This document shows positions 8,865 through 20,531 of a stretch of DNA of 64,000 nucleotides, piece by piece; position 1 is the first letter of the stretch, and the number at the start of each line of letters is the position of its first letter. The translations under genes and the position numbers were made by a program. Origin of the DNA: Hahella ganghwensis DSM 17046 (GTDB lineage Bacteria; Pseudomonadota; Gammaproteobacteria; Pseudomonadales; Oleiphilaceae); NCBI RefSeq assembly GCF_000376785.1, contig NZ_AQXX01000122.1, positions 37,441 to 101,440 on the forward strand, written 5' to 3'. Under the pieces are notes generated by a model. It made no database searches. It worked only from the letters and a program-made list of their open reading frames with translations, and had not been told where the DNA came from.

Positions 8865-9028
8865 ATTTCCTGATTTGCTGGCATCGTCAAAAATTTGTGC
8901 TCAATATTTGATGGTTTATTCGGAAAAATGGTTCCGGATGTCTGGCCAAGCGTTATAAATCCATTTGGAGCCGTTATAATATCGGCATCCGTCAAAAACT
9001 AACTTAAAACCTCGAAGACCACAATTGA
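8865..9028 (+). promoter_or_regulatory. Divergent promoter region with TATAAT and a CGTTATAA direct repeat
   Basis: The 164 bp between the aminotransferase and radical SAM genes contains a perfect TATAAT at 8975-8980, about 49 bp before the rightward start. CGTTATAA occurs twice (8951-8958 and 8972-8979), 21 bp apart, the second copy overlapping the -10. No good -35 is seen, so an activator may be needed. Assignment is tentative. Confidence 0.4.
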
Positions 9029-9922
9029 ATGTCTGTTATCCCACTAAATTATATTGAGCCGGTTTTCCGGCCACCCAGTGAAGCTGGCTCATTAATACTA
9101 CAAGTGACCAATGGTTGCTCCTGGAACAAATGTACGTTTTGCGAAATGTACACGGCGCCTCAAAAAAAGTTCAAGCCGAAACAGGAGGACGAGGTTCTTT
9201 CAGAGATTAAAGCTGTTGCCAGTAGCCAACCGTCGGTCCGCCGGGTTTTTCTGGCTGATGGTGATGCGATGGTGCTTTCTTATCGTCGATTGCATCAGAT
9301 TTTAGTCTGGTTAAACGAATACTTTCCAAATTTGCAGCGAGTGTCCTCCTATTGCCTGCCAAGGAATATTAGAAATAAGACAGTCGCAGAGCTTGCTGAA
9401 TTAAAATCGCTGGGCTTGGATATTTTGTATGTCGGAGCTGAGTCCGGAGACGATCTGGTGCTTGAAAAAGTGCAGAAAGGTGAGACTCAGGCGTCTACAG
9501 TGGATGCATTGGTGAAAATTAAACAGGCGGGGCTCAGAAGTTCTGTCATGATTTTGAATGGCTTGGGTGGTCGCCGATACTCGGAGCAGCATGCCGTTAA
9601 CAGCGCTAATATGGTTAACCTGGCGCAGCCAGATTACCTGGCAACATTGGTGGTCAGTTTTCCTCTGGGTGAGCAAAGGTTAAGGTCCGGATTCGATGAT
9701 TTTGACATGTTGAACCAGAAAGAGTTGTTCAGGGAGGAGCGCCTTTTTTTGGAGCATACAGACTTGTCGAAAACGATCTTCCGAAGTGACCACGCTTCCA
9801 ATTATCTAGTCCTGAAAGGAGTGCTGGGTCGAGATAAGGTTGCGATGTTGAATAAACTTGATCTGGCGATTGATAATCCTGAAATGGTCCCGTTGCGACA
9901 GGAATGGCAGCGAGGCCTGTGA
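9029..9922 (+). CDS. Radical SAM protein (COG1032-like)
   Basis: 297 residues. The cluster motif is C30SWNKC35TFC38, a CX4CX2C spacing in place of the canonical CX3CX2C; other members of this COG1032-like group are recalled to have the same spacing with a following MY. The three cysteines would bind a [4Fe-4S] cluster that cleaves S-adenosylmethionine. Later beta/alpha-barrel motifs include FLADGDAMVLS, the GAESGDD loop (glycine-rich SAM-binding region) and MILNGLGG. There is no B12-binding domain. The DUF1285 gene starts 14 bp after its stop, so the two are probably co-transcribed. Substrate unknown. Confidence 0.87.
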   Translation: MSVIPLNYIEPVFRPPSEAGSLILQVTNGCSWNKCTFCEMYTAPQKKFKPKQEDEVLSEIKAVASSQPSVRRVFLADGDAMVLSYRRLHQILVWLNEYFPNLQRVSSYCLPRNIRNKTVAELAELKSLGLDILYVGAESGDDLVLEKVQKGETQASTVDALVKIKQAGLRSSVMILNGLGGRRYSEQHAVNSANMVNLAQPDYLATLVVSFPLGEQRLRSGFDDFDMLNQKELFREERLFLEHTDLSKTIFRSDHASNYLVLKGVLGRDKVAMLNKLDLAIDNPEMVPLRQEWQRGL

Positions 9923-9936
9923 AAGGAGATAGGTGT

Positions 9937-10509
9937 ATGCAGAAGAGAACACCAGAAGAACTTGCGCAAGTGCTGGAGCAGATACAGAGCGCCAGTAAAC
10001 CTCCCGTAGAAAAATGGAATCCGGAGGTCGAGGTTGATATTAACATGTCGATTAACCGGGATGGAGAATGGTTCTATGAGGGAAGGCCAATAGCAAGAGA
10101 GGCTATGGTAAAGCTGTTTGCCTCCATTCTGGTAAGAGAAAATAACGGGGAGTATTACCTGAAAACCCCGGTAGAGAAAGCTCGGATTCAAGTGGAAGAC
10201 AGCCCCTTCGTTGTCACCGGGGTGGAAGAGTTTCGGGATCAGGAGGGAGTTGATGCGATCGTATTCACAACGAATATTGGTGAGCAAATAGTGCTCTCAA
10301 ATCAGCATGGACTACGAGTTCAGTACGTGGAAAAAAGTGGAGAGAGTATTCCTTATCTTCAATTGGATCGGGGGCTGGAGGCAAGGATTGCACGGAGTGT
10401 GTTTTATGAACTGGTCGCGCTCGCCAGGCAAGAGGAAGTAGAAGGTAGAGTCGTACTAGTGCTCGACAGTCAGGGTGAGTCTTTCGAACTTGGTTCAATT
10501 GATGGCTGA
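9937..10509 (+). CDS. DUF1285 family protein
   Basis: 190 residues from the ATG at 9937, chosen because AAGGAGAT sits at 9923-9930; an upstream ATG at 9904 overlaps the previous gene. The sequence matches the DUF1285 family by pattern: PPVEKWNPEVEVDINMSINRD near residues 23-43, then GEWFYEGRPIAREAMVKLFASIL and YYLKTPVEKARIQVED. Structures of the family show small beta-domains with a possible ligand pocket, but the function is not known. It follows the radical SAM gene closely and is followed by a strong terminator. Confidence 0.85.
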   Translation: MQKRTPEELAQVLEQIQSASKPPVEKWNPEVEVDINMSINRDGEWFYEGRPIAREAMVKLFASILVRENNGEYYLKTPVEKARIQVEDSPFVVTGVEEFRDQEGVDAIVFTTNIGEQIVLSNQHGLRVQYVEKSGESIPYLQLDRGLEARIARSVFYELVALARQEEVEGRVVLVLDSQGESFELGSIDG

Positions 10510-10532
10510 ATAGGCCTGTCGGTCAGAGAATT

Positions 10533-10561
10533 AAAAAAGGCAGCTTGAAGCTGCCTTTTTT
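10533..10561. terminator. Bidirectional intrinsic terminator
   Basis: GGCAGC/GCTGCC stem around TTGAA (10539-10555), preceded by six A and followed by six T. It serves the DUF1285 gene on the plus strand and the ETF-QO gene on the minus strand. Confidence 0.9.
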
Positions 10562-10575
10562 GGGTTTGGGGTCAA

Positions 10576-12234
10576 TTACATGTTCGGATAATTGGGCCCG
10601 CCACCGCCTTCCGGCGTTACCCAGATAATGTTTTGGGTGGGATCTTTGATATCGCAGGTTTTACAGTGAACACAGTTTTGCGAGTTGATCTGGAATCGCT
10701 TGCTGCCGTCATCGTTTTCGACGACTTCATAAACGCCTGCCGGGCAGTAACGTTGAGCTGGCTCATCGTATTTTGGCAAGTTGTAGTTGATCGGCACATC
10801 AGCATCTTTTAGCTTGAGGTGACATGGCTGATCTTCTTCATGGTTGGTGTTGGACAGGAATACTGAAGATAGCCTGTCAAACGTCAATTGATTGTCCGGT
10901 TTCGGGTAGCTGATCTTTGGACACTCGCTGGCTGGCTTCAGTGCTTCATGATCCTTATTGGGATCACGGAATGTCATTGGCAGACTGCCGCGGAGAATAT
11001 TTTGCTCAAAGAACGCAACAGCACCTCCCAGAATGTTTCCGAATTTGTGCATTGCAGGGCCAAAGTTACGCTCGTCATAAAGCTCTTTGTATAACCAGGA
11101 AGCTTTGAACTTGTCAGTAAAGCCTGATAGCTCTTCTTTACCTTCGGAGCCTGCCTTTAGTGCTTCGAATACCGTTTCGGCACCGAGCATTCCGGACTTC
11201 ATGGCTGTGTGAGAGCCTTTGATTTTGGATGAGTTCAAGGTGCCCGCATCGCAGCCCAGGAGCAAGCCGCCAGCAAAGGTCATTTTAGGCAGGGAGTTGA
11301 AGCCGCCTTTTGCAATGGCCCGCGCGCCATAGGCTACTCGCTTGCCGCCTTCCAGATATTTTTTAATTTCCGGGTGCAGCTTAAGGCGCTGGAATTCCTC
11401 AAATGGAGACATGTGTGGGTTGGAGTAACCTAGGTCAGTAATCAGTCCAACATAGACTTGATTGTTCTCCAGATGGTAAAGGAATGAGCCACCTGTGGAT
11501 TTACTTTCGGTCAGTGGCCATCCTGTTGTATGTACAACCAGGCCGGGCTGATGTTTGGATGGGTCGATATCCCAAAGCTCTTTGATGCCGATGCCGTAAT
11601 GTTGTGGATCTTTGCCTTCATCAAGGTTGAACTTGCTGATCAGCTCCTTGCCCAAGTGACCACGGCAGCCTTCACAGAAAAGTGTATATTTGGCGTGAAG
11701 CTCCATGCCGGGGACGTAGCTGCCTTTTTGCTCGCCGTTGTGGCCAATTCCCATATCGCCGGTGAGAATACCTTTAACGCTGCCGTCTTCATGGTAAAGA
11801 ATTTCGGCGGCCGGGAAGCCTGGGTAGACTTCTGCACCCATGCCTTCGGCTTTTTCGGCCAGCCAGCGGCACAGATTGCCCAGGCTGATGATGTAGTTGC
11901 CTTCATTGTGCATGTTTCTGGGGACAAAGGCATTGGGAACCTTGATGGCGGAATCCGGGCCACGCAGAACGAAAATATCGTCGCCGGCAACAGGAGTATT
12001 TAGGGGAGCGCCTTCTTCTTTCCAGTTAGGAAACAACTCGTTCAGAGCGGTCGGTTCAAAGACAGTACCGGCGAGAATATGTGCGCCGACTTCGGAACCT
12101 TTTTCTACAACACAGACGGTCAGTTCTTGCTCGTTTTCCTGAGCCAGCTGAAGGATTCTGCATGCGGCAGATAACCCGGCCGGGCCAGCGCCCACGATCA
12201 AAACGTCAAATTCCATCGATTCGCGTTCCACCAT
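10576..12234 (-). CDS. Electron transfer flavoprotein-ubiquinone oxidoreductase
   Basis: 552 residues, the full family length. This inner-membrane-associated enzyme takes electrons from reduced ETF (hence from acyl-CoA dehydrogenases and some dehydrogenases of one-carbon metabolism) and reduces ubiquinone. The N-terminus has the FAD-binding motif VLIVGAGPAGLSAACR. The C-terminus carries the [4Fe-4S] ferredoxin-like cysteines: YCPAGVYE near 495 and C521VHC524KTC527DIKDP. The start at 12234 is preceded by AAAGGAGAT. It is divergent from etfBA across a 553-bp control region, the same arrangement as in Pseudomonas. The isovaleryl-CoA dehydrogenase nearby is an expected electron source. Confidence 0.96.
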   Translation of the reverse strand: MVERESMEFDVLIVGAGPAGLSAACRILQLAQENEQELTVCVVEKGSEVGAHILAGTVFEPTALNELFPNWKEEGAPLNTPVAGDDIFVLRGPDSAIKVPNAFVPRNMHNEGNYIISLGNLCRWLAEKAEGMGAEVYPGFPAAEILYHEDGSVKGILTGDMGIGHNGEQKGSYVPGMELHAKYTLFCEGCRGHLGKELISKFNLDEGKDPQHYGIGIKELWDIDPSKHQPGLVVHTTGWPLTESKSTGGSFLYHLENNQVYVGLITDLGYSNPHMSPFEEFQRLKLHPEIKKYLEGGKRVAYGARAIAKGGFNSLPKMTFAGGLLLGCDAGTLNSSKIKGSHTAMKSGMLGAETVFEALKAGSEGKEELSGFTDKFKASWLYKELYDERNFGPAMHKFGNILGGAVAFFEQNILRGSLPMTFRDPNKDHEALKPASECPKISYPKPDNQLTFDRLSSVFLSNTNHEEDQPCHLKLKDADVPINYNLPKYDEPAQRYCPAGVYEVVENDDGSKRFQINSQNCVHCKTCDIKDPTQNIIWVTPEGGGGPNYPNM

Positions 12235-12505
12235 TGATCTCCTTTTAGCTTCACAGCTTTAAAAAGCTTTTGGGTATTCTAAAAAGTTTCTGGCAGCACG
12301 GCTCTGAACACTCTTTGTTGCTTCCTTATATTTGAGTGCGAACGATAAAGCTCAATCGGCTTATCGCGATACATCCCTGATATACTTCGGTATTATTATT
12401 GTCGGTATCGCCCTGAAGGGTGATGCTCTGCCTCATTGTCCAGTCCGACTACGCTGTGCTGCAGGTCGTTAAAATCTCAGAAGTATAGAGGATTAAAACA
12501 CCCGT

Positions 12506-12533
12506 AGCATAACCTATTTCATGACTCAAACAA
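12506..12533 (-). promoter_or_regulatory. Candidate leftward promoter of ETF-QO
   Basis: On the minus strand TTGTTT (12533-12528) is followed after 16 bp by TATGCT (12511-12506). The -35 lies inside the palindrome. The match to consensus is moderate, so this is a proposal. Confidence 0.3.
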
Positions 12534-12545
12534 ACGTTTGTTTGA
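12526..12545. promoter_or_regulatory. PsrA-box-like palindromic operator
   Basis: TCAAACAAACGTTTGTTTGA is a perfect 20-bp palindrome. It contains two overlapping CAAAC-N4-GTTTG units, which fit the G/CAAAC-N2-4-GTTTG/C consensus of PsrA, the TetR-family fatty-acid-responsive regulator of Pseudomonas. It overlaps the -35 of the proposed etfBA promoter, as a repressor site should. Which protein binds it here is inferred. Confidence 0.65.
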
Positions 12546-12570
12546 ATTTTTCCCCAAAATCGCCTTTAAT
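12542..12570 (+). promoter_or_regulatory. Candidate etfBA promoter
   Basis: TTGAAT at 12542-12547, a 17-bp spacer, then TTTAAT at 12565-12570. Spacing is optimal for sigma-70 and the -35 overlaps the PsrA-like palindrome. The leader to etfB would be about 210 nt. Confidence 0.5.
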
Positions 12571-12787
12571 AGGGCCAATGCAGTTGAAAGGAGAAGAATA
12601 AGCTCCCGCCAATTACTGCGATTTCTCGGGTGTGGACGGTTGACCTGCACGAGAGAAGCGTTCAGTATTGGGCTGCTTTGAAAACGCCTGATGGCGCGTA
12701 ATGCGTTTAAATTTATGGATTTAAAGTCGTTACAGATTGCGCCGCAATGGTTCCAATTGAACACATCACAACACAAACGAGGAATCT

Positions 12788-13537
12788 ATGAAGGTTCTGG
12801 TCGCTGTAAAACGAGTAATTGATTACAACGTTAAGGTACGAGTTAAGTCAGACAATACTGACGTTGATCTAACCAACATCAAAATGGCAATGAACCCGTT
12901 CTGTGAAATCGCTGTTGAAGAAGCGGTTCGCCTAAAAGAAAAGGGTGTTGCAACAGAAGTCGTTGTCGTTTCCATCGGTCCCAAAGCCTCCCAGGAGCAG
13001 ATCAGAACTGCTCTGGCTCTCGGTGCTGACCGCGGTATTCACATCGAAACTGAAGAGCAGGTTCAATCTCTGGCGGCAGCCAAACTGCTGAAAGCAGTAG
13101 TTGAGAAAGAACAGCCTCAACTGATCATCCTCGGCAAGCAATCTATCGACACTGACAATAATCAGACCGGCCAGATGCTGGCGGCTCTGTGCGGATACGG
13201 CCAGGGCACTTTTGCCTCAGAAGTGGTTGTTGAAGGTGATAAAGTCAATGTCACTCGTGAAATTGATGGTGGTCTGGCTACCGTCAGTCTGAATCTTCCA
13301 GCCGTTGTCACAACGGATCTGCGTTTGAATGAGCCGCGCTATGCTTCTCTGCCAAACATTATGAAAGCCAAGAAAAAGCCTTTGGATATCATCTCTCCAG
13401 CCGATCTGGGTGTGGATATCGCTCCGCGTCTTTCAACTGTCAAGGTTGAAGCGCCTGCCCAGCGTCAGGCTGGGGTCAAAGTCGGCAGCGTGGCCGAATT
13501 GGTTGATAAGCTGAAAAACGAAGCGAAGGTGATTTAA
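12788..13537 (+). CDS. etfB: Electron transfer flavoprotein subunit beta
   Basis: 249 residues, standard length. It forms the AMP-binding subunit of the soluble ETF heterodimer, which carries electrons from acyl-CoA dehydrogenases to ETF-QO. The N-terminus [20 protein letters not shown] and the signature region [23 protein letters not shown] are characteristic. GAGGAAT precedes the ATG. etfA starts 2 bp after its stop, so the pair is translated from one message. Confidence 0.97.
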   Translation: MKVLVAVKRVIDYNVKVRVKSDNTDVDLTNIKMAMNPFCEIAVEEAVRLKEKGVATEVVVVSIGPKASQEQIRTALALGADRGIHIETEEQVQSLAAAKLLKAVVEKEQPQLIILGKQSIDTDNNQTGQMLAALCGYGQGTFASEVVVEGDKVNVTREIDGGLATVSLNLPAVVTTDLRLNEPRYASLPNIMKAKKKPLDIISPADLGVDIAPRLSTVKVEAPAQRQAGVKVGSVAELVDKLKNEAKVI

Positions 13538-13539
13538 TT

Positions 13540-14469
13540 ATGAGCGTTTTGGTAATTGCAGATCACGACAACAGCGTACTGAAGCCAGCAACACTGAACG
13601 TTGTTGCAGCCGCCCAGCAAATCGGCGGGGATATCGAAATTCTGGTCGCTGGCGAAGGTTGCGGGGCTGTTGCCGAAGCCGCAGCCAAAGTTGCAGGAGT
13701 CAGCAAGGTTTTGGTAGCTGATAACGCCGTTTATGGGCATGCGTTGGCGGAAAACCTGTCTCTTCTGGTAGCAGAGCTGGGTAAAAACTACAGCCACGTT
13801 CTGACTTCTGCCGGTACTACTGGGAAAGACTTCATGCCACGTGTTGCGGCACTGTTGGACGTGGCTCAGGTGTCGGATATCATCAAAGTTGAATCAGCCG
13901 ATACATTTGTGCGTCCTATCTATGCGGGTAACGCGATCGCAACCGTGAAATCCAGTGACAGCGTCAAGGTTATCACTGTTCGCCCAACTGGTTTTGATGC
14001 TGTCGCCGCCGAAGGTGGTTCAGCTTCTGTTGAGGCTGTTGCCTCTGCACATGACGCAGGCGTTTCTTCCTTTGTTAAGGAAGAGTTGGCGAAATCTGAT
14101 CGTCCTGAACTGACCAGTGCTGGCATCGTTATCTCCGGTGGTCGTGGTATGCAGAATGGCGACAACTTCGAGATGCTGTATAAGGTGGCAGATAAGCTGG
14201 GTGCAGCTGTAGGCGCTTCCCGTGCGGCAGTCGATGCAGGCTTTGTTCCTAACGATATGCAGGTCGGTCAGACTGGTAAGATCGTTGCTCCTCAGCTTTA
14301 CATTGCTGTTGGTATTTCTGGTGCAATCCAGCATTTGGCTGGTATGTCAGACAGTAAAGTGATTGTTGCTATCAACAAAGATGAAGAAGCGCCGATTTTC
14401 CAGGTTGCTGATTACGGTCTGGTAGCTGATCTGTTTGACGCCGTACCAGAACTTGAGAATTCTCTTTAA
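13540..14469 (+). CDS. etfA: Electron transfer flavoprotein subunit alpha
   Basis: 309 residues. This is the FAD-binding subunit of ETF. The C-terminal FAD domain shows the family features: [18 protein letters not shown], then [45 protein letters not shown] in pieces, and [23 protein letters not shown] at the end. It follows etfB with a 2-bp gap and ends before a strong terminator. It serves the liu pathway dehydrogenase nearby and fatty-acid beta-oxidation in general. Confidence 0.97.
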   Translation: MSVLVIADHDNSVLKPATLNVVAAAQQIGGDIEILVAGEGCGAVAEAAAKVAGVSKVLVADNAVYGHALAENLSLLVAELGKNYSHVLTSAGTTGKDFMPRVAALLDVAQVSDIIKVESADTFVRPIYAGNAIATVKSSDSVKVITVRPTGFDAVAAEGGSASVEAVASAHDAGVSSFVKEELAKSDRPELTSAGIVISGGRGMQNGDNFEMLYKVADKLGAAVGASRAAVDAGFVPNDMQVGQTGKIVAPQLYIAVGISGAIQHLAGMSDSKVIVAINKDEEAPIFQVADYGLVADLFDAVPELENSL

Positions 14470-14489
14470 GAGATATTCTTAACTCATTG

Positions 14490-14519
14490 AAAAAAGGAGA
14501 GCTTTTGCTCTCCTTTTTT
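14490..14519. terminator. Bidirectional intrinsic terminator after etfA and aacS
   Basis: GGAGAGC (14496-14502), TTTT loop, GCTCTCC (14507-14513), flanked by an A-run on the left and six T on the right. It lies between the convergent etfA and acetoacetyl-CoA synthetase genes. Confidence 0.9.
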
Positions 14520-14536
14520 GTTTGGTAAGTCTTGTT

Positions 14537-16552
<2,016 letters not shown>

Positions 16553-16661
16553 GTTAGGCCCTTGTTGATGTTGTTTTCATCGTGTCTGTATTGTTTGTCT
16601 TTCAGGGAGGTTGGATACCCTGATTGCAAATAAGTATCGGCGAACGATCGGTTTCTCTAGT

Positions 16662-17594
16662 TTAGCTTGTTTTAGGGAGGGCTGTGCTCTCCTGAATGCG
16701 GCGAGAGGATAGTGCCATCCCGACTTTGGAGCCGTTTCTGCGATTGAGAGTGTTGGATATTTCATTGCCAACGTGCGCAAGATCTTGCAGGTTGATTCCG
16801 GTAGATATGCCGTTTCCTTCCAGCATGTATACGACATCTTCTGTGGCCACATTGCCGGACGCGCCCTTAGCGTAAGGACAGCCTCCCAGGCCGGCAACCG
16901 AAGCGTCTACCACCCTGATGCCAGCGTCAAGTGATTGATCTATATTGGCCAGTGCCTGCCCGTAGGTGTCATGGAAATGCACCGCGAGCTGAGAAGCCTC
17001 GACTTCCCTAAGCAGGGCGTTAAGCAGTAACTTTGTCTGTTTTGAAGTGCCCACGCCGATTGTGTCGCCGAGAGAGATCTCGTAGCACCCCAGTTTCAGG
17101 AGTTGCTTAACCACCTCTATCACAGCGGCGTGGGGGATATTGCCTTCGTACGGGCATCCCAGAATGCAGCTGACATAACCTCGTACGGGAAGGTCGTGTT
17201 TTCTTGCTGTTTCCACAACAGGAACAAAGCGTTCAATGCTGTCGCGGATGCTGCAGTTGATGTTCTTCTGAGTGAAGGTTTCAGAAGCTGAGGTAAAAAT
17301 GGCCACTTCGTCGGCCTTTGCCTGTAAAGCCGCCTCCAATCCTTTGAGATTTGGGGTGAGCGCGGCATAGTGAATCCCTTGGTGGCGGGTTAACAGGCTG
17401 AAGACCTCATCCGAGTTCGCCATTTGCGGGACCCACTTCGGTGAGACAAAGCTACCAGCCTCTATATGCCTGATGCCAGTGTCGGAAAGCCGGTTGACCA
17501 AGCTGGCTTTTTGTTCGGCGCTAAGTAAGGTTGACTCATTCTGCAGGCCGTCTCGAGGGCCGACTTCAACGATCTTAACCTGTGGCGTTTTCAT
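16662..17594 (-). CDS. liuE: Hydroxymethylglutaryl-CoA lyase
   Basis: 310 residues, also called mvaB. It cleaves HMG-CoA to acetyl-CoA and acetoacetate, the last step of leucine degradation. This is a TIM-barrel HMGL-like lyase with [10 protein letters not shown] at 11-20 (catalytic Arg/Asp), the metal ligands H206 and H208 in AVHFHDTYG, and GLGGC239PYAKGASGN, the flexible loop with the active-site cysteine. Its start overlaps the liuD stop by 4 bp, so translation is coupled. Confidence 0.96.
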   Translation of the reverse strand: MKTPQVKIVEVGPRDGLQNESTLLSAEQKASLVNRLSDTGIRHIEAGSFVSPKWVPQMANSDEVFSLLTRHQGIHYAALTPNLKGLEAALQAKADEVAIFTSASETFTQKNINCSIRDSIERFVPVVETARKHDLPVRGYVSCILGCPYEGNIPHAAVIEVVKQLLKLGCYEISLGDTIGVGTSKQTKLLLNALLREVEASQLAVHFHDTYGQALANIDQSLDAGIRVVDASVAGLGGCPYAKGASGNVATEDVVYMLEGNGISTGINLQDLAHVGNEISNTLNRRNGSKVGMALSSRRIQESTALPKTS

Positions 17595-19678
17595 CCTGTT
17601 GTACCGAATTGTTTATTATTTGAGGGTTCCTGTTCATCAAGTGTCTGTAACTCGATCAGCAACTGTTGGGACGACACCGTATCTTTTTCTTTGCACAACA
17701 GTTTGTGTACTCGGCCCTGATCCGGCGCCTTGATGGTGTGTTCCATCTTCATGGCCTCCATCACCAGTAGCGGCTGGTCTTTTTCAACCTGTTGACCCTC
17801 TTCGCATAGCACCTTAATGATCGTGCCGCCCATCGGTGCCGTTAGTGTACCTTCGGCATGATCTCCATGGTGCTGAACCAGAGAGCTGTCATTCGGTAAT
17901 TCTATAGTGACGCCATGACCGTCGATGAACACTACTATCTGGTTGTTATCAATAAAATAGTGGTATTCCCGGAGTTTACCGTCGACTCTAGTCGCCAGGG
18001 TGTCGTCATCTAAAATGTGGTAATCAATCTCGCACTTATGTCCCTCGAAACTCAATTCAAAAGCACCACTGCTATCGCTATAGGTGCGAGGGGAAGTGAG
18101 TCTGACATTGATTTCCTTGCCGTTTAGCCAAAACTCGAAAGCATTGGATCTGGTGCCGTAAAGGCTCCACAACTCTGCTGAGTTCCAGGGGCTGGATTCA
18201 TGGTCTTCGTACCGGCTTGACGACAACCGGCTCGCGACACGATTCCAGTAAAGCGCGGTGGCGGTGCTGATTAAGGGCAGGCTGACACTTTCGTCCGGAA
18301 GCAGGTCCTGTTCATTCTCCGTAATAAACTTTGTGGAGAGTTTGCCATCGAGAAAGTCGCTGTGCTCCAGGGCTTTTACCAGGAAACCATTATTGCTCTC
18401 AACACCAGTAATGAGTGTGTGTTTCAGTTGTTCGGCCAGGTGAAGGATGGCCTGCCGACGATCAGTTGCCCAGGTGATGACTTTCGCAATCATGGGGTCA
18501 TAGTGCTGACTGATCTCACAGCCTGTCGCAATACCGCTGTCTATTCGGAGAAACTTGTCTGCAGCATGATCAGGTTGATTAAAGCGGAGGTGTGGTTCTG
18601 GAAAGGTTACTTTCGTTAGTCGCCCAATACTCGGCAGGAAATTGTTGGTTGGGCTTTCGGCGTACAGGCGAACCTCGACAGCATGACCAGAGAGTTTTAA
18701 TTGGTCTTGCGTAAGAGGGAGATCTTCTCCCCGGGCAACGCGAATCTGCCATTCAACCAGATCCTGACCGGTGACCAGCTCGGTAACGGGATGTTCCACC
18801 TGGAGCCTGGTGTTCATCTCCATGAAATAGAAGTTTTCCTGTTCATCCAGCAAAAACTCCACCGTTCCTGCACCTCGATAACGGATTTTTCTCCCGCAAT
18901 CCAGAGCGGCTTCACCCATGCTTTTGCGGGTTTCAGTCGAAAGGTTTGGCGCCGGGGCTTCTTCTATCACCTTTTGGTGTCGCCGTTGTATCGAACAATC
19001 CCGATCAAACAGATATACACCATTACCCTTCTGGTCAAAAAATACTTGGACTTCCACATGTCTGGGTTGAAGGATAAGCTTTTCAAGAAGAACTTTATCA
19101 TCTCCGAAGGCGTTTTGTGCTTCTCTTTTGGCGGCCTGTAGTGAGTCTTCGAACTCTGCTGAGGTCTCTACGGCGCGCATCCCTTTGCCACCACCTCCAG
19201 CACTGGCTTTAATCAGGACGGGGAAGCCAATTTTTGCAGCCTCCTGGCGGAGTGCGGCGATGTCCTGATTGTCACCATGATAACCTGGTACCAGAGGTAC
19301 GCCGGCTTCCTCCATGAGTCTTTTGGCGGCCGCCTTGTCTCCCATGGCAGAAATGGAAGAGGCCAGGGGGCCGATGAAGCTAATACCGTGGTCCTCACAG
19401 CGTTGGGCAAAGACAGCATTTTCAGACAGGAAGCCATATCCGGGGTGAACAGCATCGATCATATGAAGGCGACACAGGTCAAATATCTTATCCTGGTTCA
19501 GATAGGTGTCTGTCGGACTGGTTCCTGAAAGAGGGTAAGCCTCGTCCGCAAAATTTACGAAAGGCGCATCACGGTCAATATCTGAATATATTGCAATGGT
19601 CGTAATGCCCATTTTTCGCGCTGTCATCATAACACGCAGAGCGATCTCTCCACGGTTGGCGGCTAACAGTCTTTTCAT
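17591..19678 (-). CDS. liuD: Methylcrotonoyl-CoA carboxylase, biotin-containing alpha subunit
   Basis: 695 residues. It carries biotin carboxylase (about 1-450, with the ATP-grasp loop [12 protein letters not shown] and the [14 protein letters not shown] motif), a linker domain, and a biotin carboxyl carrier domain whose modified lysine is K644 in VMEAMK644MEH. With LiuB it carboxylates 3-methylcrotonyl-CoA. It sits in a run of overlapping genes: the start overlaps the liuC stop by 4 bp and the stop overlaps liuE by 4 bp. It lies next to the matching beta-subunit gene, which separates it from acetyl-, propionyl- or geranyl-CoA carboxylases. Confidence 0.94.
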   Translation of the reverse strand: MKRLLAANRGEIALRVMMTARKMGITTIAIYSDIDRDAPFVNFADEAYPLSGTSPTDTYLNQDKIFDLCRLHMIDAVHPGYGFLSENAVFAQRCEDHGISFIGPLASSISAMGDKAAAKRLMEEAGVPLVPGYHGDNQDIAALRQEAAKIGFPVLIKASAGGGGKGMRAVETSAEFEDSLQAAKREAQNAFGDDKVLLEKLILQPRHVEVQVFFDQKGNGVYLFDRDCSIQRRHQKVIEEAPAPNLSTETRKSMGEAALDCGRKIRYRGAGTVEFLLDEQENFYFMEMNTRLQVEHPVTELVTGQDLVEWQIRVARGEDLPLTQDQLKLSGHAVEVRLYAESPTNNFLPSIGRLTKVTFPEPHLRFNQPDHAADKFLRIDSGIATGCEISQHYDPMIAKVITWATDRRQAILHLAEQLKHTLITGVESNNGFLVKALEHSDFLDGKLSTKFITENEQDLLPDESVSLPLISTATALYWNRVASRLSSSRYEDHESSPWNSAELWSLYGTRSNAFEFWLNGKEINVRLTSPRTYSDSSGAFELSFEGHKCEIDYHILDDDTLATRVDGKLREYHYFIDNNQIVVFIDGHGVTIELPNDSSLVQHHGDHAEGTLTAPMGGTIIKVLCEEGQQVEKDQPLLVMEAMKMEHTIKAPDQGRVHKLLCKEKDTVSSQQLLIELQTLDEQEPSNNKQFGTTG

Positions 19679-20499
19679 GAGAGATCTCCTGTATAACCTT
19701 TCCAGCGGGGTGGTCGTTTCTCTAGGAAGGCGCTCAATCCTTCCTGTCCCTCTTCGCTAACTCGCAGGCGAGCGATCAAGTCGCTGGTATATTGCCGCGT
19801 TTCGTTGCCGATAGGGTGGTTCTGTATCATATCGAGAAGTTGCTTGGCGCTGGCCAGTGCCGCCGGACCGTTAGCCTTGATCTGTTGGCAGAGTTTCTCA
19901 ACCGTGCTCTGGAGCTCGCCGTCTTCAACAATTTCATGGAGAATGCCGAGTTTTAGGGCTAACTCTGCGTCCATCAGTTCGGCGGTTAATGTATATCTTC
20001 GCATTTGGCGTGGCCCAATCGCCCGATTGACATAAGGGCTGATGACAGACGGGACGAGGCCTAGCTTTACTTCGCTCAGACAGAATCTTGAAGTATGCGT
20101 TCCTACGGCGATGTCACAACAGCAAATCAATCCCAGGGCGCCGCCGAAAGCGCTACCCTGAACCATTGCGATGGTGGGTTTGGTAAAGTGATAAAGCCGT
20201 TCCATTAATAGGGCAAGACGATTGGCATCTGCAAGATTTTCGTCATAGCCTGCCTGGCCCATGGATTTCATCCACTTCAAATCGGCGCCGGCAGAAAAAT
20301 GTTTGCCAGCACCAGCCAGCACCAGCACGTTTACCTGCTCATTAGAATCCAGACGATCCAGTGAATTGATCAGCTCCTCAATGACTTCAGCATTGAAAGC
20401 GTTGGATTTCTCCGGCCTGTTCAGGCGAAGAGTCGCAACGCCATCCACCAAGGTCACTTTGACGAAACTGTTATTGGCTTCTTGAATAAAATCGCTCAT
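19675..20499 (-). CDS. liuC: Methylglutaconyl-CoA hydratase (enoyl-CoA hydratase family)
   Basis: 274 residues of the crotonase fold. It hydrates 3-methylglutaconyl-CoA to HMG-CoA. Crotonase motifs are visible: LRLNRPEKSNAFNAEVIEEL near 24-43, the oxyanion-hole AGAGKHFSAGADLKWM, and VQGSAFGGALGLICCCDIAVG. The catalytic-type glutamate lies in FCLSEVKLGLVPSVISPYV. The assignment to this step rests on its place between the two carboxylase subunits; by sequence alone a general enoyl-CoA hydratase would be possible. It lies 32 bp after liuB and overlaps liuD by 4 bp. Confidence 0.92.
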   Translation of the reverse strand: MSDFIQEANNSFVKVTLVDGVATLRLNRPEKSNAFNAEVIEELINSLDRLDSNEQVNVLVLAGAGKHFSAGADLKWMKSMGQAGYDENLADANRLALLMERLYHFTKPTIAMVQGSAFGGALGLICCCDIAVGTHTSRFCLSEVKLGLVPSVISPYVNRAIGPRQMRRYTLTAELMDAELALKLGILHEIVEDGELQSTVEKLCQQIKANGPAALASAKQLLDMIQNHPIGNETRQYTSDLIARLRVSEEGQEGLSAFLEKRPPRWKGYTGDLS

Positions 20500-20531
20500 G
20501 TGAGGTGTCCTTGAGTTTCTCTTTGAGGGCG

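Larger units (their letters stand above)
12235..12787. other. Divergent control region between ETF-QO and etfBA
   Basis: 553 bp with no convincing gene; an 85-codon minus-strand frame at 12519-12776 has no family features. It contains the 20-bp palindrome at 12526-12545 and candidate promoters overlapping it in both directions. The resulting 5' leaders would be long on both sides, over 200 nt. No riboswitch was recognised. Confidence 0.7.

Noticed and set aside
12519..12776. 85-codon minus-strand frame in the etf control region
   Set aside because: It covers the palindrome and promoter elements and has no recognisable sequence.
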